64,000 bases of DNA from Tricholoma matsutake. Lineage: Eukaryota > Basidiomycota > Agaricomycetes > Agaricales > Tricholomataceae. The notes beneath the pieces are model-generated. The model was given only the letters and a program-made list of their open reading frames with translations. It had not been told where the DNA came from and searched no databases. Each line of letters starts with the position of its first letter. The stretch's first letter is position 1. The DNA is taken from contig AP026545.1 in the NCBI GenBank assembly GCA_026075535.2, forward strand, positions 9,300,001-9,364,000, written 5' to 3'. A program made the translations under genes and the position numbers. This document shows positions 45,148 through 57,394 of the stretch, in pieces.

Positions 45148-48100
45148 CTATCTATGTCCTCTATTTGGAGCCCAACAAACAACTAGCACCTCTCTCCCAA
45201 TATTGTAAGTCCCTAATGGGCACTGTAAGGTTACAACATGGATAATGATATGAGCAGGTTCAATAATGATATTAGTGTTAGAGGGGATTGCATCAACAAT
45301 CCAGGTCATAAATCCAGGATAATATTTGAATGATGCTTTTCCTTCCTGTTGTTCAGATAGTGGTTGATGTGGGCAGACATTTATGAAGATCTGCATTGTG
45401 CCTTCTATTGGAAGCCTCCAAATTTGTTGAATAAAGCCTGTATCATGAACTTGAGTCAAAGGATTGTAAAACTGTATGGCACTATTTCCTTTGTGTGATC
45501 TTTCACAACTAAAGGTACATTCGTCTCGGTGGATCTCCATAAGATGCTGAGCTTGTGGAGGAAGAATAATGCTGTTCAATGGATGGGGAAGATCAGAGTA
45601 GGCTCGGTAGGGTCTTCCTGTCTGATGAAGGTAATGAAGCAGCCCATTATATTCTACATCTTGAAGGCTAGGGGCCTTCTCTAGAATTTCTGCCACTTCA
45701 GTAGACTTCAGAGGTACTGGTGGATCATCCACTGAAATGTCAACTGGCTCCAGAATGTCAGACAACTCTTTTACAGCATTGTCACTGTGCAGTGAAGCAT
45801 CAAGATAAGCTCTATGACTCATTTGGCAGAGCATTGTTAAATCCAAATCTCCTGCAATTGATATTAGCTACTAGCTTTACATAAATGAGTGTAAATAAAC
45901 ATATGAATATGGTGATTAGTATTAATGTTTTGCAACATTCCATTCATTTGCTCTTCTGAAAACTCACTCAATGAAGCCAAAGGACCCCAGTATTTGAGTA
46001 GGGAGCCATTATGCATGGCATACTGGTGATTTGGCTTGGATGGACAGTAAGGGAAGAGCTTTTGAATTGCAGTCCAATACTGGATATAATGCTGGGTATG
46101 GGCATCAGCATCAGCATTTGAAGTCTTGAATGCAGCAATAATATTTGTAGCTGCAACAAGGTTATAGAAGCACTCAAAGTGTTGGCAGTGAAAATCTGTA
46201 GCAGCAACAATGTACCAGAATTCAGGAATAATGAGAAGGAAAATGCATGTAAACAGAGTGAGATATTCTCTTGCTTTGAGCTTGCCATGACTTGGTTCAC
46301 CCAGATTGACTTGTGGTCATTGTATCCATGTTGGAAGAGTAATGTCTTGAATGCAATCCTGTATTGCCTGTAGCTCTGTAGGTGTAAAGCTGAATGGCAC
46401 TGTGTCTGCAGGAATATAGTCACTATCATCACCATCATCTTCATCGTCAAAATTGAGGTCATAGGGAACTGGATGGGTTTGTGTAACTGTAGGGGTTGAG
46501 GATGATTCAGACATGCTTGAACCAGCAGTAAATGAGGAAGATGGTGAGGGAGACATAGGTGGTGGTGTATGTTGCATTGGCATCATCATGGTAGTCTCAT
46601 ATTCAGCTGTTTCCTGGAAAAGACCTTCCAACTCTTCAGCAGAGTCTGATACATCCTCTTCAGTCAAATGCTCATCAAGCTCTATTTCTTTAATCTTCTG
46701 GCTTTCATCCTCATCTTGTCCAATTCTCCAGAGTGAGCAAAGATGATGCTGTAAAATACCCTCAAGCCAGTTGTGCATAAAACCTAGAACAACATGTTTG
46801 ACTGGGTCCCAGTATGGCAGACGATGTAATGGAGTCCACCATACATCATTTGACTTTGATAGAGCATTTTGGCCAGCCTTGGTTGTCTGGTTAAGCCATG
46901 CCTCTGCTTGTGCTCGCACCTGGGCACCATTACATAGTTCCCAAGATTGCATATTGAGGTCTTCTAGCTGATGTTGGGTACAGAGGCAGAAGGAACAAAA
47001 CATTGTGGCACCATGTGCTAAAATGCCAGTAGCCTTCTGACTTCCCTCCAGATCAGCAATGACATGTGCAATGCACAGGAATACCATTGGGATGTCTGGA
47101 TGTTGGCACATTTTGACCGGGTGCAACACCATACTTGGCAACAGAAGTAATAACAGGATCAAGAACATGGGAAATAGTGGTAGGGTCAGGGAGGTGGAGG
47201 TGTGAGACCAGCAATAAAGATATTCTCAGGTTGATACCGGAGATTGAAAGGTAAATTCCAGCAATAAAGCAAAATTGCACCACAGGATACCTTGTTACCT
47301 ATATGTAATATTATTAGCCATATTAGTATATAATTTCTTTCTAGCGACCAGCAATCTTGTTTGTGTGAGGGTTGTACCAATCAACATAAATTCCAAAGAG
47401 TAAATGATAGGGAGACTGGAGAAAGCCTAAAATATCATTCCAAGCAGGGCTACCTTGGATATCATTAATAGTGGCACCAAAGACAGCTGGAGGATGATTT
47501 ATATGGTCATGATAAGTCTTGTGAAGAGAGTCTCCTATGATCTGGCGAGACAAAAAAAATTGAAGCCAAGAGTCGAATGACTGTGTACTGTACAGCTGGC
47601 ATGGAACCCATTTGGGGCCATTCCAGGTATTCTGAATTTTCCAGAGATTTGTATTGCATGCACATGATCTTGGAGACTCCTTCCACTGACATTTCCAAGG
47701 AATTGGATAAGGGAAGAGGGAAAGGCACTGGGGACAGCATGCTGTCCGGATGATATCTGGTTCAGGGCAGTGAAGCCGATAGGCTGTATGAACATCATGA
47801 GGAAGTTTGACATTAGAAAGTTTGATAGCAAATCCGGATGACATCAAAGCAATGCCAACAAGATAAAGAGTTGCAGAGATGATAACCTGAATTGCTCATA
47901 GAACTTTGTTGGTGACAGCACGACTTACACCAGCTCTGGTGTGGAGCCAGATGACAAGAAGGCAGACCATCTTTATAATAAGTGTAGTGGAAAAGTTGAT
48001 ATCTGTACTATACTTTTCAACTATATTCTTATGGAAACAGTTTAGCACTTACCTGTTGGAGAATTGGAAGCTGTAGATTTTTTTGATGATGAACTTGGGG

Positions 48101-48221
48101 ATTATTGTGGCTTCCGTCTTGCCAAGGCAGGGTTTTTATCCTGTTTCTCATGCATCAAATGAGTTGGACCACTAACAGACTGGCCTGGTTGTTCAACGCC
48201 ATGAATGCAGACAGTTTTCAT
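45148..48221 (-). pseudogene. Tnp2-type (Transposase_21) CACTA transposase
   Basis: Minus-strand, multi-exon. ATG at 48221 (MKTVCIHGVEQPGQSVSGPT); donor GTAAGT at 48052. A zinc-binding stretch CPQCLSLFPYPIPWKCQW is followed by FGIYVDWYNPHTNKIAG; removing a 50-bp intron (47348-47299) joins it to NKVSCGAILLYCWNLPFNL. Then PDTIPMVFLCIAHVIADLEG-like text, GATMFCSFCLCTQHQLEDL, WTPLHRLPYWDPVKHVVLGF and MHNWLEGILQHHLCSLWRIG, the conserved core of fungal Tnp2 proteins. The C-terminal part includes LLKYWGPLASLSEFSEEQMN and ends at 45148. A frameshift near 47200 and others around 46320-45970. The protein would cut and join the CACCAGGGGC ends. Confidence 0.78.
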
Positions 48222-48556
48222 GCTGCAAACTGTGCATGTACATATAACTGAAGGCATTGTTGAGTGAAAGAGGAAGGGAATGGAAGAAAGGAGTATTCAT
48301 GGCGCTAACTGCTACTCCATATTTATGTAAAGTATGTAACCTGGTAACAAGAATAATACAACAAAAGTTGTCGCACCACATGATGATCAATGATCAATGA
48401 TTAATGATTAACCAATTTAATGATTATTGATATATATATTTGATAACTTTGTTATGATCACAAGGGCAATATTACATAATTACTCTGTCAACTGCCATAC
48501 CCACTGCCTCGAAGGCAGTTGAAACTCAACTGCCCTAGCTTTTGCCCCTGGTGTCA

Positions 48557-49062
48557 AACATAAAGATGATTCTTTTCCTGAGCTCAAGGCATGGGAGTTG
48601 GCATGAGAAAATGAAACCTGCTTGAAAGTTGGGACATACATTACTGACAATGGAGAGCTGAAGTCCAGCGAAATGCAGGCATGGCTTAAATCTCAAGGAT
48701 CTGACCAATGCTTCACTGCTCCACACACATCCGCTCACATTGGATGTGCCGAATGGATGCATTGAATGCTCATGGCAAAGGCACGAACAATGTGGCTGTA
48801 TGCAGGACTGCCCCCTTTCCTTTGGGACAAATTTTATTTAACGACTACACACCTGCATTCAAAAACTACAACCCGCTTGCTGCAAGGAATCATGCCTTGG
48901 GAATTATGGTTCAGTTGAAAGCCAGACTATTCCTACATGCAGGAAATTGGATGTTGGGCCTTTGTCTTGATACCAAAGAAAGATAACCCAAAGATTTTTG
49001 AATGGTCAATTGAGTGTACACTGATTGACTATGACCCAAACTCAAAAATGTACAGATGCTAT
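48557..49062 (+). pseudogene. Copia integrase core, central fragment
   Basis: Reads KDDSFPELKAWELA, LKVGTYITDNGELKSSEMQA (catalytic Asp in the TDNG box), APHTSAHIGCAEWMH, then AKARTMWLYAGLPPFLWDKF, TPWELWFS and FVLIPKKDNPKIFEWSIECT to DYDPNSKMYRCY, stopping at the GCTAT target site of Gypsy-2. Two TGA codons (near 48604 and 48758-48765) and a frameshift. It joins the 41078 fragment on one side and 55287 on the other. Confidence 0.85.
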
Positions 49063-49463
49063 TGTTAGGAAACCACCCCATTACCTAATAAAATTTCATT
49101 TTTATTTTATTATGTCGAATTATGCTACATGACGCCAAATGATGCTACACTTTGATAGCATGAGAATTTTATTTCACACACATCAAGATGTATGCGCATG
49201 TACGCACATGTTGGTAACAAGAATGTACAATATGTGTAACATAGTATATAAACCCTAAATATACACCTAGGGGACCCGGTTGTGTTCTCTTAGGTATTCC
49301 ACCTATGTTTTCGGTGTGAAAGGCCTTTCTCAACCAACTCATCTATTAATAACCCCTCACGTCAAAACCATCAATTCCCCCATCACGAGTGTAGATCCCA
49401 CCCCCTTCTTGTAGAGAGAACCCACATGGTCTTAGCTAGCAGATAGTGGGTGTCGCCCTAACA
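49063..49463 (+). repeat. 5' LTR of Gypsy-2
   Basis: 401 bp, TATA-like AGTATATAAACCC at 49242-49255. 49464-49960 is untranslated leader. Confidence 0.95.
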
Positions 49464-49960
49464 GAAGAACACAACTACCCATATCAGTGTGCCTTCTCTT
49501 ACTTGCGCATACGTCATTGTTTCACCACGCCACATCCGATTACTCATCCTTTCGGCATGAGCCAGAAGTACTTGTATATACATAATCTACCTTTTCTTTC
49601 GTAAGCCAACGCCAGGCCTCACCTTACATTGCGACTGCCAGTGATCGAGAGGCAGTACTCATCATTATGACAGCTGCAACCAGACAACCGATTGGATCTG
49701 GTTTAGTTATGATTTACATCACTCTATTCGGATGACTATTTTAGTTACAAGTCAAATTCAGCGATATCTCCGAGATCAGGCACTGTTGGAAGGGTTATTG
49801 ATCCGAAGTGTCAAATTAGGCGCCCAACGAATGACGAACAAATGACGAACAATTGATGAACAATTGATGAACCATCATGTGACCCATAAACATTTGGAGA
49901 GGTCTCGAAGAAAAATTTTTGAATTTGTCAAAGAAGTGATTCATCACAGATTCTACAATT

Positions 49961-51053
49961 ATGTCTGAACCTTCAACTTCTAATCCCAGTCCTAATCCTG
50001 TTCACACACCAGCACTAGAGGCAAAAATTGATGCGCTTACAGCACAAATGTTGCAATTAGTGTCAGTGTTGGCCATCACAGCCCAGACAAGCGGAAGTAC
50101 AACCAGAGACAACAGGAGAAAGAGATGATGAGATGGAGGAGATGGTGGAGTGGATGTCACAGGAGGATGAGACGGCAGAGAAATCCGGAAATGGAAAAGT
50201 GCGCTTACCTGAGTACATGCCCCCGCAAACTTTTGATGGTACCATGGAGAATACAAAATCCTTCATCAGCTCTATAGTATTGTACGTCCATGGGAGCAAG
50301 CCAGAGTTTCATACAGCTGAGTCTAGGATTATGTTTTCTCTCTCATACATCCAGGGGGGGAAAGCACAGTTCTGGAGAAATGAAGCTATAAATCAAATTG
50401 CCATGGGAAATAAACCATTTGCAACCTTCAAGGAATTTCTGGAGAGATTGGAGGCACAGTTTGGAGATCCTAATCCAAAGGCGACAGCCAATGCTAAATT
50501 AAAGACCATGCGCCAAGGTTCCCTAATGGCAGATGAATTTATTTTGCAGTTCAAAGCAGAAGCTTTGCAAATGGATATGGGAGAAGCCACGTTGGTAGAA
50601 TCTTTGAAAGCAGGATTAAATCCCTCTTTATTCAAGTCTATCTACCGACTACTTTCTATGCCAGAGAAGTTGGACGAGTGGTATAATCGCGCAATGCGCC
50701 TTGACCGGCAATATCGGCAGGAACAGGCAGAGTTAAAGTTGATGTATGGAAGTAGTAAATTTGGAAAGTCATCGGGAGGAAAGTCCGAGAAAGGAAAAGC
50801 GCCTCAGGTGCAAGCTCCAAGGGCGCAGCCACTGGCCATGGCAGTGACACCTATAGTTATGGAGTCAGCAGCACCAGCAGAGGCAATGGAGGTTGATCAA
50901 GCAGGGAGATGAGCCCCACTTAAATGTTTTAACTGTGGGCAGTTAGGACACATTTCTAGGAATTGTAGGCAGAAGAGAAAGATCAGGGAAGCTACAATCG
51001 AGGAAGTAAAGCCTGAGGAAGGCAGGCAGAAGAATTTTGTGGAAGAGTCCTAG
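49961..51053 (+). pseudogene. Gypsy-2 gag
   Basis: ATG 49961 (MSEPSTSNPSPNPVHTPALE) with a helical start (KIDALTAQMLQLVSVLA); a frameshift near 50100 moves to the main frame (PETTGERDDEMEEMVEWMSQ). The Gag core is clear: PEYMPPQTFDGTMENTKSFI, GGKAQFWRNEAINQIA, FKEFLERLEAQFGDPN, LKAGLNPSLFKSIYRLL. A TGA at 50910 precedes the zinc knuckle CFNCGQLGHISRNC. Ends at TAG 51051-51053; pol continues in the -1 frame from just before this point, as many fungal Gypsy elements do. Confidence 0.9.
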
Positions 51054-54000
51054 TGAAGGTTTCCCCATTGGTGACCCAGAATCGTTACAATGTATTAGTA
51101 TCCAAGGAAACCCAGGGTAAATCAGAAAAGGAAATTGAGGAGGAGTACAACTGTTGTGAATCACATGACAAAGAAAATTGTCACACCTCATTTCCGAAAA
51201 CCCCTAAATTCTTTATTTGCTCTGCGTGAGTAGAACCCGAAATCACCTTGACTATGGGACTGAAGACAGTGGACATGCATGCAGCAATTGATGTGGAAGC
51301 ATTGCTTGATAGTGGTGCTACAGGATTATTTATTAATCGATCCTTAATTACCGGAAATGGTATTAACACACACAAGCTGGTGCAACCTATAATGGTGTAT
51401 AATATTGATGGAACAGTCAATCGTGGAGGAACTATCAAGGAGAAGGTGACTATGGTATTAAAGTATCAGGAGCATCAGGAGCGAGCCGTATTTGAAGTGT
51501 GCGATCTTGGGAAAACCAATCTAATAATAGGATGTCCATGGTTATGGAAGCATAATCCTGAAATTGATTGGAAAACTGGGAAAGTACAAATGACTCATTG
51601 TCCTAAGGAATGTAATGTGTATGGGAGGAAGATGAAGAAGGAGAAAAGGAAAAAGAAAGAGAAAGAACATCCGAGGAAGTATTCTGTTACGATGGAGGAA
51701 GTGGAGGATGAGGAAATGCCAAATGGGGAAGTCTTGATCATGATCGAGAAAGAAGAGCAGAAGCAAACCTTTAGAGCAATTTGTGGAGGACAGTCATGGG
51801 ACAAGAATATTGTGAAGGTGGAGAAGCCAGTGGAGGAGTGGGTGCCAAAAGTGTATCATGAATATCTGTCAGTGTTTCAGAAGAAGGAGTCTGAGCAAAT
51901 GCCAGTACGGAAGCCATGGGATCATGTGATCGAGATGAAGCCAGGGTTTGTGCCAAAGAAGTCGAAGGTATATCCGTTATCTCCAATGGAACAAGAAGAA
52001 GTGGATGCATTCCTGAAGGAGCAATTATGGAAAGGATACATATGACCTTTGAAATCACTGCAGACATCACCAATATTCTTCGTGCCAAAGAAAGACCAAA
52101 GGAAGAGGATGTGTACCAATTATAGGTATCTGAATGAGTGGACAGTGAAGAATGTGTACCCCTTGCCATTGATCTCAGAAATAATTGACAAGGTGGGAAA
52201 AGCCAAGGTTTACAAAATTGGATTTACAATGGGGATACAACAATGTACAAATAAAGAAAGGAGATGAGTGGAAGGCCGCATTTGCCATGTGTCGAGGATC
52301 CTTCGAGCCGCTTGTCATGTTTTTCGGGATGACAAATAGTCCCCCAACCTTTCAAAATATGATGAACAACATTTTCAAGGACATAATAGACAAAGGCATG
52401 GTAATAATATTTATTGACGACATGATATTCACGGAGGATGAAGAAAATCATGAGGCGATAGTGCAGGAGGTGTTATGGAGGTTGGCGGAGAATGATCTAT
52501 TTTTGAAACCGGAGAAGTGTGTGTTTGGGGCAAGCGAAATCGAGTTCCTAGGATTATTGATCGGCCCTGATGGGATCAAAATGGATCCAATCAAGGTACA
52601 GGCGATCACAGATTGGCCTGCGCCCACCCGTGTCAAGGAGGTTCAAGCCTTCTTGGGACTCGCAAATTATTATCATCGCTTTGTGCACAATTTTTCTAAA
52701 ATTGCTGCACCCTTACATAACCTTACATGAAAGGGAGTAGTGTGGAGGTGGGGAGAGCAGCAGCAGACAGCATTTGAGTTGAAGAGGAAGTTTGTGGAGG
52801 GACCAATATTAGCCCCAGTAGATTTCACACGCCCTTTGCGAGTGGAATCAGATGCATCCGATTTTGCTACTGGAGCAGTATTATCAATGCTGTGCAAAGA
52901 TGACAAATGGCATCCTTGTGCATATCTGTCCCGAGGGTTGAATGATGTGGAGAGAAATTATGATGTGCATGACAAAGAGATGTTGGGGGTAATACAAGCA
53001 TTGGAGGCATGGAGGCATTATTTGGAAGGATGTACACATCAGATTGAGATCTGGATGGATCATCAAAATCTGCAATACTTCATGTCTGCTAAAAAGCTTA
53101 ATCGCTGGCAAGCGCGTTGGGCATTATTCCTATCGTGTTTCAATTTTCACTTGGTCCACAAAGTGGGAAGCTTAATGAGAAAGGCAGATGCATTATCCAG
53201 ATGTATTGATCATAAAAGGGGGGTGGAGGAGGACAATAAGAATGTTACCTTACTCAAACCTGAATACTTTCACATTTGCGCGATGCATCAAGGGCATCTA
53301 TTAATAGATAGCTCGGAAATGGAAATGTTGTCTAAAATTAGACAATGTTCAGAAATGGATGATGAAGTAGTGGAAGCCATGAAAGCTCTGAAGGGAGAGA
53401 AGAAAGGTAATATTAAAGGAGATGAATGGGCTGAGGAACAAGGGTTGGTGTTGTTTTGAGGAAAAGTCTATGTACCAAAGGATCAGGATTTGCGAAGGGA
53501 GATCGTCCAGTTACATCATAATACACCGACTGCCAGACACCCAGGAAGATGGAAGACATTGGAATTAGTAATGAGAAATTATTGGTGGCCCAGAATTTTG
53601 AAGTATGTGTTGGGGTATGTGGATGGATGTGATACGTGCATGAGGGGGAAGAAATTTCCAGAAAAACCTGCAGGAAAATTAATGCCGAACCCTATACCTA
53701 AAGCACTGTGGCAAGATATATCTGTGGATTTTATTACCAGATTACCTGAGGCTCAAGGGTACGATGCAATATTCATAGTATGCGACCACTTCACAAAGGA
53801 GGTCCATATTATTCCTACTACTACAGAAACCTCATCATTGGGCTTGGCACACCTTTATCTAAATCAGGTATGGCGGTTACATGGGTTACCTGATACTGTT
53901 ATCTCTGATCGCGGACCACAATTTGCTTCCATGTTTATGCAAGAACTAAACAACATATTGGGAATTCAAACCAAATTATCTATGGCATATCACCCACAGA

Positions 54001-54716
54001 CTGATGGGCAGACAGAGAGAATGAACCAGGAGTTGGAGCAGTACCTACGTATGTTTGTCAACTACCGACAAACCAACTGGCCTGAATGGCTGGCAATTGC
54101 CGCATTTTCCCACAATAACAAATTTGATTCAGCTACTTGTATGTCACCCTTTTTCACGAATTATGGATATCATCCTCGCATGGGAGTAGAACCCAGAAGG
54201 GAGGTCAAAGTACAGTCGGTAGAAGACTTTGTATCTAAAATGCAAAAGGTACAAGAGGAAGCAGAGGCGGCATTGAAGAAAGCACGTGATGACATGATGT
54301 GACACACAGATCATACTCGAGCATGCGCTCCAGAGTACAAAGTTGGTGACTTGGTGTGGCTAAGCACCAAGGACCTGAATATTCCACGACCTTCAAGGAA
54401 ACTTACGGAGAAACAAGTTGGCCCATATGTGATCTCTAAAGTGATCTTGCCTAATGTGGTAGTGCTAAAATTACCCCGATCATTCAAGATTGATCCCAAG
54501 ATTAATGTATCCCGCCTATGCCCTTACCGCCCACCCACTATTCCTGGTCAACAAACTACTCTGCAACCTCCGATAATAGTAGAAGGTGCTCCAGAATACA
54601 TAGTTGAAGAAATCCTAGACTCACGTCTTCGACAGAACAAATTGGAGTTCTTAATAAAGTGGAAAAACTATACCGACAAAAATAATTCATGGGAGCCTGA
54701 AGAGAATTGTAAGTGA
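51053..54716 (+). pseudogene. Gypsy-2 pol: protease, RT, RNase H, integrase, chromodomain
   Basis: Protease ALLDSGATGLFIN near 51300-51330. RT: YPLSPMEQEEVDAFLKEQL, TGA at 52043, FFVPKKDQRKRMCTNYRYLN, frameshift near 52210, [20 protein letters not shown], catalytic FIDD at about 52410-52421, FLGLLIGPDGIKMDPIKVQA. RNase H: RVESDASDFATGAVLSMLC (52840-52895). Integrase: HPGRWKTLELVMRNYWWPRI, SVDFITRLPEAQGYDA, SDRGPQFASMFMQELNN, ending in a TGA at 54300. Chromodomain: LEFLIKWKNYTDKNNSWEPE. TGA codons at 51228, 52043, 52728, 53457, 54300 and 54714 all stand where arginine fits. Confidence 0.93.
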
Positions 54717-54865
54717 GCACGTAATGCAATCGCCCAATTCTTTAAACGTAATCCAAATGCTCCGCGTCGCATTGCGAGAATGGTGTATGAGGGGATGAAA
54801 TTCTGGCCTTACCAAAATTTCACAGAGGGGACAGACGTAATATTTTCTCACCTGGAAGTCGAGGC

Positions 54866-54880
54866 ATAAAAGGGGGGTAA
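54866..54880 (+). other. Polypurine tract of Gypsy-2
   Basis: ATAAAAGGGGGGTAA directly before the TGTTAGG of the 3' LTR; the same tract precedes the LTR at 35541. Confidence 0.75.
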
Positions 54881-55281
54881 TGTTAGGAAACCACCCCATT
54901 ACCTAATAAAATTTCATTTTTATTTTATTATGTCAAATTATGCTACATGACGCCAAATGATGCTACACTTTGATAGCATGAGAATTTTATTTTGCACACA
55001 TCAAGATGTATGTGCATGTACACACATGTCAGTAACAAGAATGTACAATATGTGTAACATAGTATATAAACCCTAAATATACACCTAGGGGACCCAGTTG
55101 TGTTCTCTTAGGTATTCCACCTACGTTTTCAGTGTGAAAGGCCTTTCTCAACCAACTCATCTATTAATAACCCCTCGCATCAAAACCATCAATTCCCCCA
55201 TCATGAGCGTGGATCCTGCCCCCTTCTTGTAGAGAGAACCCACACAGTCTTAGCTAGCAGATAGTGGGTGTCACCCTAACA
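54881..55281 (+). repeat. 3' LTR of Gypsy-2
   Basis: 401 bp; differs from the 5' LTR mainly at CpG/TpG-type sites (for example GTCGCCCTAACA against GTCACCCTAACA). Confidence 0.95.
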
Positions 55282-55286
55282 GCTAT

Positions 55287-56795
55287 GAGAGTGCTACATG
55301 GAAAATACATAGCTCTTTCCATGTCTGCTTCCTCGAGAGCCATGATGGACACATATGCCTACTGCAGAAGTCAACCCCACCCCTGATGAAACTGCCAACC
55401 CCACATTCAACCCCATACTCGATGATGACAATGATGATTTTATCCCACCACCCAACCCTCCCATTACCGATCATACTGCACTGCCTGCCCCCCAACTGGA
55501 TCCCCCTTGCCAATCATCCCATGTACCAGTCCCAACTGAAAGAAATCCTAATGGGGGACCATCCTTCACACATACAATGAAGGCAGTACAAGAATCTCGG
55601 GATAGTGTGACCCACATAAAAGAGGTGCATCAAGAGCAGAGGGTGGGTAGACGGACCATTAACGCCTTAGATGAGCCCATCCCCAATCATGATGTCATTA
55701 CTAATCTACAACAGGCTTTCAAAAACCTCAATCTTGGCGATCAGGCACATGAACTTCTGGCTATGATCTTGGAGATGGACAATTTTGATCCAGAGTCACT
55801 TCAATTCAAAGATGAGCCAAAAACATGGGATGAAGCCAAGAACTCTGTGGATGCTGTACAATGGGCAGAGGGATATCAGGATGAGTTGAAATCACTAAAG
55901 GACATGGGTGTCTATAAATTGATACCATGTTCCAAAGTTCCTCAGGGGAAGCATATCCGAAAAGGGAAACCCATTTTCCATATCAAGCAGGATGAAACTG
56001 GGAAAGCTGTCAGGTGGAAAGTATATGTCATTTTCAAGGGTTACAAGCAGATTTATGGCAAGGACTACACTAAGACCACCTCACCGACTGCACACATGGA
56101 ATCTTGGAGAATTCTATTACACATTGCAGCATCACTGGGATGGGACGCCCAGCAAATCAACATCAAAACTGCTTTCCTCTATGGCCTGCTACCAGATGAT
56201 GAAGTACAATATATGCAACAACCAGTCGATTTTGAGGAACCCAGGAAAGAGGACTGGGTGTGGCAACTTCAGTGTGGACTATATGGCATGAAGCAAAGCA
56301 GGCACATCTGGAATCAAACACTCAATGCCCAAATGCTATCCTGGGGATTCACTCGCCTGTCCTGTGAGTCTTGCATATATTACCGCAAGACTGATTCTGG
56401 GACCATAATTACTGCTGTTCACATCAACAATTATCTGTCCATAGCTGATTCCAAAGACGAGAATGAGAGATTCAAGAGTCAGATGCAAGAAGTCTGGACT
56501 ATTTCTGAATTGGGCACTGCACGCTTCCTTATTGGGATTGCAGTCACTTGGGATAGAATGGTGCATACAGTGGCACTATCACAGACCGCTCTTATCGACA
56601 GAGTTGTCGATCAATTTGGCCAGAGAAATGCACACCCAGTATCTACTGGAACCTGGCTCCAAACTGTGCTGATTTGACTGCAACACCCTATCCTTCGACA
56701 AGCAGAGCCAACTTAACAAACTCCCATATCGTTCCCTAGTCAGTTGTCTACTATATTTGGCAATCAGAACCTGCCCTGACATCTCCTATGCCATT
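55287..56795 (+). pseudogene. Copia integrase end and reverse transcriptase
   Basis: Begins with the last integrase residues (ATWKIHSSFHVCFLESHDGH), a Pro/Asn/Asp-rich linker, then RVT_2: DEAKNSVDAVQWAEGYQDEL, GVYKLIPCSKVPQGKHI, VRWKVYVIFKGYKQIYGKDY. The first catalytic box reads INIKTAFLYG (about 56156-56180) with Asn for Asp; the YxDD equivalent reads VHINNYLSIADS (56417-56450), both Asp changed to Asn, so the enzyme is dead. Later LPYRSLVSCLLYLAIRTCPD and ISYAI, where hAT-A enters after ATGCCATT (56788-56795). TGA at 56675 and a frameshift. Confidence 0.9.
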
Positions 56796-57067
56796 GAGTA
56801 CATTACACTCCTCCACCTATTCCGGTCAGATTCCAGTCGGAATGCCCATTCCGATCGGAATTTCCGGAATTCCAGTCAATTCCATTTACATATATTTTTC
56901 TCACAATTCATAATTCCCGTCGGACTGGGGGGTCAATTTTACCTCTGGAATCCCCAGAATCTACCCGGACTCATTTTTACCTGGAACAGTCGGATCAACT
57001 GGATGCACGGCACTAGCATAACCAGAATAACTGGAATGCATGTGCTTTCCCAAATAAAATTTCGACA

Positions 57068-57140
57068 TGCAACAAGAATTGAACACTCGACCTTGGGTCT
57101 GCACACATAACAGCATGCTTAATCACTGAGCTACCAGGTC
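57068..57140 (-). other. tRNA-like sequence (SINE head or tRNA relic)
   Basis: On the minus strand GGTAGCTCAGTGATTAAGC matches an A box, and about 50 nt later GAGTGTTCAATTC matches a decayed B box. The ends do not form a good acceptor stem, so it is not called a functional tRNA. Confidence 0.45.
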
Positions 57141-57394
57141 ATTATTCATCTACATACATCTAATACTTTTATTACCCAACCAAGGTGCGTAGTTACAGCC
57201 ATTAACAGAATACGCACACATGCATATTGCATGACACGTGACATGTGACTGCCAGCTCACAACCACCACCACCATCGTCAATGCCGCCTCCTCCTCCTCT
57301 CCACTCTACCACCACCACTGTGTGCGCACCCGCCACCACCATTCCCACGCCCACTCCCACCATCACCACCACCTTCAAACAAGCCAACTGGATG

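Larger units (their letters stand above)
41079..48553. mobile_element. CACTA/EnSpm-type element inside Copia
   Basis: Terminal repeats CACCAGGGGCAAAACTTAGG (left) and, inward from the right, CACCAGGGGCAAAAGCTAGG. TSD TCA (41076-41078 and 48554-48556). Subterminal GGCAGT(T) repeats at both ends. Excision restores the Copia integrase reading SIPLKHKDDSFPELKAW. It encodes a Tnp2-type transposase on the minus strand, an unknown gene on the plus strand, and carries a minisatellite between them. Confidence 0.88.
49063..55281 (+). mobile_element. Gypsy-2: Ty3/Gypsy chromovirus, full length
   Basis: 6.2 kb with two 401-bp LTRs (49063-49463 and 54881-55281, TGTTAGGAAACC...CCCTAACA) and TSD GCTAT (49058-49062 and 55282-55286). 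Encodes gag and pol with a C-terminal chromodomain. The RT active site FIDD is intact, but at least six TGA codons and frameshifts inactivate it. No standard TGG-type primer site follows the 5' LTR (GAAGAACACAACTACC). Confidence 0.95.

Noticed and set aside
41071..48562. An 8-bp (hAT-like) duplication around the CAGGGGC ends
   Set aside because: CCTCACAC and TGTCAAAC match poorly, whereas TCA with CACCAGGGGC ends is exact and restores the Copia frame.
51040..51060. Gag/pol junction of Gypsy-2 as a damage frameshift
   Set aside because: A -1 shift between gag and pol is normal for such elements; it was not counted as damage.
57068..57140. Functional tRNA gene
   Set aside because: A and B boxes are visible but the acceptor stem does not pair and the B box is degraded.
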